From contig JAGYXB010000196.1 in assembly GCA_022495005.1 (NCBI GenBank), positions 124,001-188,000 on the forward strand: DNA of 64,000 nt, in the 5' to 3' direction. Made by a program: the position numbers and the translations under genes. Below are positions 60,791 through 64,000 of the stretch, one piece after another; position 1 is the first letter of the stretch, and each line of letters starts with the position of its first letter. The DNA comes from Rhyacophila brunnea (taxonomy: Eukaryota; Arthropoda; Insecta; Trichoptera; Rhyacophilidae). The notes beneath the pieces were generated by a model that saw only the letters and a program-made list of their open reading frames with translations, was not told the origin of the DNA and ran no database searches.

Positions 60791-61013
60791 ACAAATTTTA
60801 CAGTATTTTTCAACTAAATAATAATTCTAGCATAATTTGCTGGTTATCTACTCGTTTTGACGAATTGTCTTTTCAAACGTCTGGCAAATTGTTAAATAAA
60901 AATGTCATATCAGTAGTTTGAACTTCTCTGCAAATAAATTTGGAATGCGAAGTTACTTGTAGCTAATTTCATAGTTGGACCAGTGATTCCTTTTTTGATT
61001 CAATTTCATACAT

Positions 61014-62953
61014 TAAGGCATAAAGCCCACCAAAGCGGCGCTCGGTGCGCTCAATACGAAATAGGCCCCCTCCCACCCGCGCATTACCCTTCTCCATTGA
61101 CGTCCCTAGACAAAATACCGCCCCTGGGCAGCGCCAAAATGCCACCCCATTTTTTTATACAGTATTTTTATCATCCGTGTCGATTATGTTCACAATGGAC
61201 GTCGAAGGGCGACGGACGTGAACTAGACGTCGCGAACCCGACAAAAAAATACAGTCTTGTTAAACCTTTTATGTTAATTAATACGTCATTTTGTTTCCAA
61301 CTAATGAGTTGAATTTTTAATGGAAAGATATTTTCGTTATTACTATGTTTAGGTAGCTATTTCTCTATGTACCAAATGATTCTTCTCGATTTGCCGCCCT
61401 TCGAACTACTGCCGCCCCCAAGCGACGCTCAATCTGCCTACCCCCACGGGACGTCACTGCCCTTCTCACCTATGTAATAAGAGGCACAAGAAGCATAAAA
61501 TAATTATTATTATCAGCGTCTCTCATAACAAAGCAATAAAAATATTATTAAATTTCTCGGGGCTTGTAATTAATATTCACGATGACATCATTCTACCAGC
61601 GAAATATCGGACACGCAGCAACTAAACAATGAGTTCACTGTTATTAAATAATGCCTACTCGCCCGTCTATCGACGACGCTTCCAGAGCGTGATTTTGCTT
61701 GCCGTGTTCAATGAATGGGCTACGTTGTATTTTCATTAATTCGTCCCGCTGAGAAGCCAAACAACGGTGAATCATGGGGCGGGCGGGCGCAATGCGTCGC
61801 AAATCCAGTGTGCTCTGGCGTATTTGATTACGTTGTATTTTCGATGATTTTAACGCCACTTGTGAAATTTTGCGCGAGTGCCCCACTCGCTGCGTTAAGT
61901 GGGTTTTACGCCTACATAAAGTCCACTAAGGCATAAAGCCCACCAAAAAGCGCTCGATGCGCTCACTACTGAGTAGGCCCCTTCCCACCCGCGCATTACC
62001 CTTCACCTATGTAATAAGGGGCCCAAGAAGCACAAAATAATTATTATTATAAGCGTCTCTCATAACAAAGCAATAAAAATATTATATTATTTCGGGGCTT
62101 GTAATTAATATTCACGATGACATTATTCTACCAGCGAAATATTGGACACGCAATAAAATTAAACAATGAGTTCTCTGTTATTAAATAATGGCTTCTCGCC
62201 AGTCGATCGACGACGCTTCCAGAGCGTGATTTTGCTCGCCGCGTTCAATGAATGGACTACGTTGTATTTTCCTTCATTCGTATCGCCGAGAAGCCAAAAA
62301 ACGATGACTCGTGGGGCGGGCGCGCATAATGCGTCGTCAAATCCAGTGTGCGCTGGCGTATTTGATTACGTTGTATTTTCGATGATTTACGCGCCACTTG
62401 TGAAATTTTGCGCGAGAGCCCCACTTGCTGCGTTAAGTGGGTTTTACGCCTAAAGCGGACTTGCGGGGCGCTCGCGCATATTCTATGTGAATCATCGAAA
62501 ATACAACGTAATCAAATGCGCCAGCGCACACTGGATTTGACGACGCATTGTGCCCGCGTGCCCCATGATTCATCGTTTTTTGGCTTCTCAGCGATACGAA
62601 TTAACGAAAGTACAACGTAGTCTATTCTTGAACACGGCAAGCAAAATCACGCTCCTGGAAGCGTCGTCGATAGACGGGCGAGAAATCATTATTTAATAAC
62701 AGTGAACCCATTGTTTAGTTTGCTGCGTGTGCAATATTTCGCTGGTAGAATGATGTCATCGTGAATATTAATAACAAGCCCCGAGAAATAATATAATATT
62801 TTTATTGCTTTGTTATGAGAGACGCTGATAATAATAATTATTTTGTGCTTCTTGGGCCCCTTATTACATAGGTGAAGGGTAATGCGCGGGTGGGAGGAGG
62901 CCTACTCAGTAGTGAGCGCACCGAGCGCTTTTTTGGTGGGTTTTACGCCTAAG
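61014..62953. mobile_element. Three-unit TAA-type MITE array, interrupted by hAT-d
   Basis: Unit 1 (61014-61914), unit 2 (61927-62453) and inverted unit 3 (62454-62953). Units begin TAAGGCATAAAGCCCACCA and end GTGGGTTTTACGCCTAA. Shared interior landmarks include AATTATTATTAT, GTCTCTCATAACAAAGCAAT, CGACGACGCTTCCAGAGCG and TGATTACGTTGTATTTTCG. TAA at the outer edges suggests a PIF/Harbinger-like 3-bp target. Unit 1 carries hAT-d at 61095-61459. It is GC-richer than its surroundings; the ORFs in it repeat between units and lack domains. Confidence 0.78.
61095..61459. mobile_element. hAT-d MITE copy 2, TSD CCCTTCTC
   Basis: 365 bp, CATTGACGTCCCTAGAC to CCCACGGGACGTCACTG, inverted relative to 57027-58313, with exact 8-bp duplications CCCTTCTC (61087-61094 and 61460-61467). 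It is inserted in unit 1 of the MITE array at ATTACCCTTC/ACCTATG, where unit 2 reads continuously. Confidence 0.92.
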
Positions 62954-63782
62954 GATCAATCTCTATACAAGACGGTTTTTGCACCATCTATGGGTTTAGT
63001 AAAAACTAATTTCGTAAAATCATAAAATTTTCGATTCAATTATGTACGTAGATAGGTACCTAAAATACAATATAATTCGATATGTTAGGTATTAATTTAA
63101 TATTGTGTTATTATTTCTCTCTATATAATTTATTAAAAATCACATTACCACTTAAAAATTATTTAATGATTTTATAATAATAATTATTGTACATTGTAGT
63201 TGAATTTATTAGAACCAATTATTATTTTATTTTTATTCACAATTACTGAGTGGAGAGGTACTTATCTGAAATATTCTAAATATGTACAACTGTGTCAATA
63301 TAATCATTATGCATTATTTCGCTAGTCGTATTTTGAGTTTGCACGTAATAAACATTCAATTAAAAAATGCGATGTTATATTGAATTGTGGCATTTTATTG
63401 CAAATCATTCGATAGTAATAAATAATACTACAAAATTTACTTTATAATAGTCTTTTGCTGATTTTATTATTCTGGTTGTCGTTTATTCCGCAAGTAGGTA
63501 TACTGAGATTCATAAATCCCTCACCGTTAGATTATTCCCGGCACTAAAACCTCACTGCCTTGATCACTTTTTTCTTCTTCTTCTTCTTAGTAAATGTACC
63601 TATACTCTTCGTGTGGAACTAGTGCTTGTAAGTTCTCGATTTTTTTTATATTCTTGAGAATCAAAAATTGGACAATAATGTAATGACTTTATTTAGAGTA
63701 CTGTCCAGGGAACCTAATTGAAAATTGCGATGACAACGCTAGTTATTGATTGTCTTCGAATGCGATACGGCAAAGTTTTCTC

Positions 63783-63970
63783 TTACCGTCGCGCAGTAGG
63801 CTCTTTGCACAGTAGGAGAATAGTTTGACGATAATCTGCGTGTAATTCAATTCACTATATTTAGGTCGCGAAACGTAACTGTACATTTTGGTGGTAGTGC
63901 TTGTTATTGCTGAACTTTGAATGCAATAATCAAAAATGATCAATTGCAAATTTCGTTCAAATTATTACCA
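63783..63970. repeat. Direct repeat shared with 47875-48090
   Basis: CTTACCGTCGCGCAGTAGGC, TCTTTGCACAGTAGGAGAAT, CACTATATTTAGGTCGCG and GGTGGTAGTGCTTGTTATTG, ending TTTCGTTCAAATTATTA. Same orientation as the 47-kb copy. Confidence 0.65.
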
Positions 63971-64000
63971 TTTATATCAATCATCATTTTATATAAACAG

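Larger units (their letters stand above)
49460..64000 (-). other. Upstream region: intron 1 or 5' flank, repeats only
   Basis: No further transporter exon, promoter or other gene could be supported in 14.5 kb. The recognised content is transposable elements and repeats listed separately. Stretches with nothing recognisable: 49470-49926, 51650-52387, 56124-56934, 58560-59120, 59640-60420 and 62960-63780. Confidence 0.55.

Noticed and set aside
61644..62620. Four ORFs of 70-95 codons in the GC-rich block
   Set aside because: They are the same DNA read in repeated and inverted units of a MITE array; no domain or splice context.

Overview
The window is eukaryotic, AT-rich, intron-dominated DNA from an insect. 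The density of TAGGTAC/TACCTAC words, the RTE-like LINE tails and the tRNA-derived SINEs make a moth or butterfly (Lepidoptera) my best guess; the order is an inference. Only one protein-coding gene is supported. It lies on the minus strand and spans positions 1-49459, leaving the window at position 1 before its 3' end. No promoter or start-codon exon was recognised.

The gene encodes an SLC6 family sodium-coupled symporter of the insect nutrient amino acid transporter type (LeuT fold). Twelve exons were placed by translation, GT/AG splice sites and phase. N- to C-terminal order: 49459-49328 (cytosolic N-terminus), 40152-39894 (TM1-TM2), 38430-38220 (TM3 and the glycosylated EL2), 29455-29409 (47-base EL2 exon), 28612-28465 (TM4-TM5), 27814-27736 (EL3), 21123-21020 or 13928-13825 (TM6), 9614-9422 (TM7 and EL4), 7412-7236 (TM8-TM9), 1304-1205 (TM10), 172-1 (TM11). 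One transcript would use 11 exons (1622 nt, about 540 residues). TM12 and the C-terminus lie outside.

The main finding is the TM6 exon pair. The two exons are tandem duplicates of identical length (104 nt) and identical phase. Either fits between the same neighbours, but including both shifts the frame, so mutually exclusive splicing is expected. They differ at positions that line the substrate site in LeuT, so the gene probably makes two transporters with different amino acid preference from one locus. A long, nearly identical inverted repeat (12598-12923 and 20258-20583) brackets one of the two exons and could pair in the pre-mRNA.

Almost everything else is transposable element debris in the introns. 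Several non-autonomous DNA transposon families can be delimited by exact target-site duplications: hAT-like (8 bp) at 606-1118, 8312-8909, 23639-24115, 28710-29291, 37229-37811, 48998-49282, 57027-58313 and 61095-61459; another 8-bp-TSD MITE at 22339-22737; TTAA-type at 30072-30434, 38561-38934 and 42842-43257; TA-type at 16494-16654, 17749-17918 and 54308-54870; and TAA/TTA-type at 33608-33754 and 61014-62953. LINE 3' ends (1507, 9215, 34915, 41335, 50945, 52488), three tRNA-derived SINE families, and a foldback element with minisatellite arms (49927-50469) are also present. Nesting is common: hAT-c contains hAT-d, which contains a further foldback. The region upstream of 49460 to 64000 holds only repeats that I can identify.
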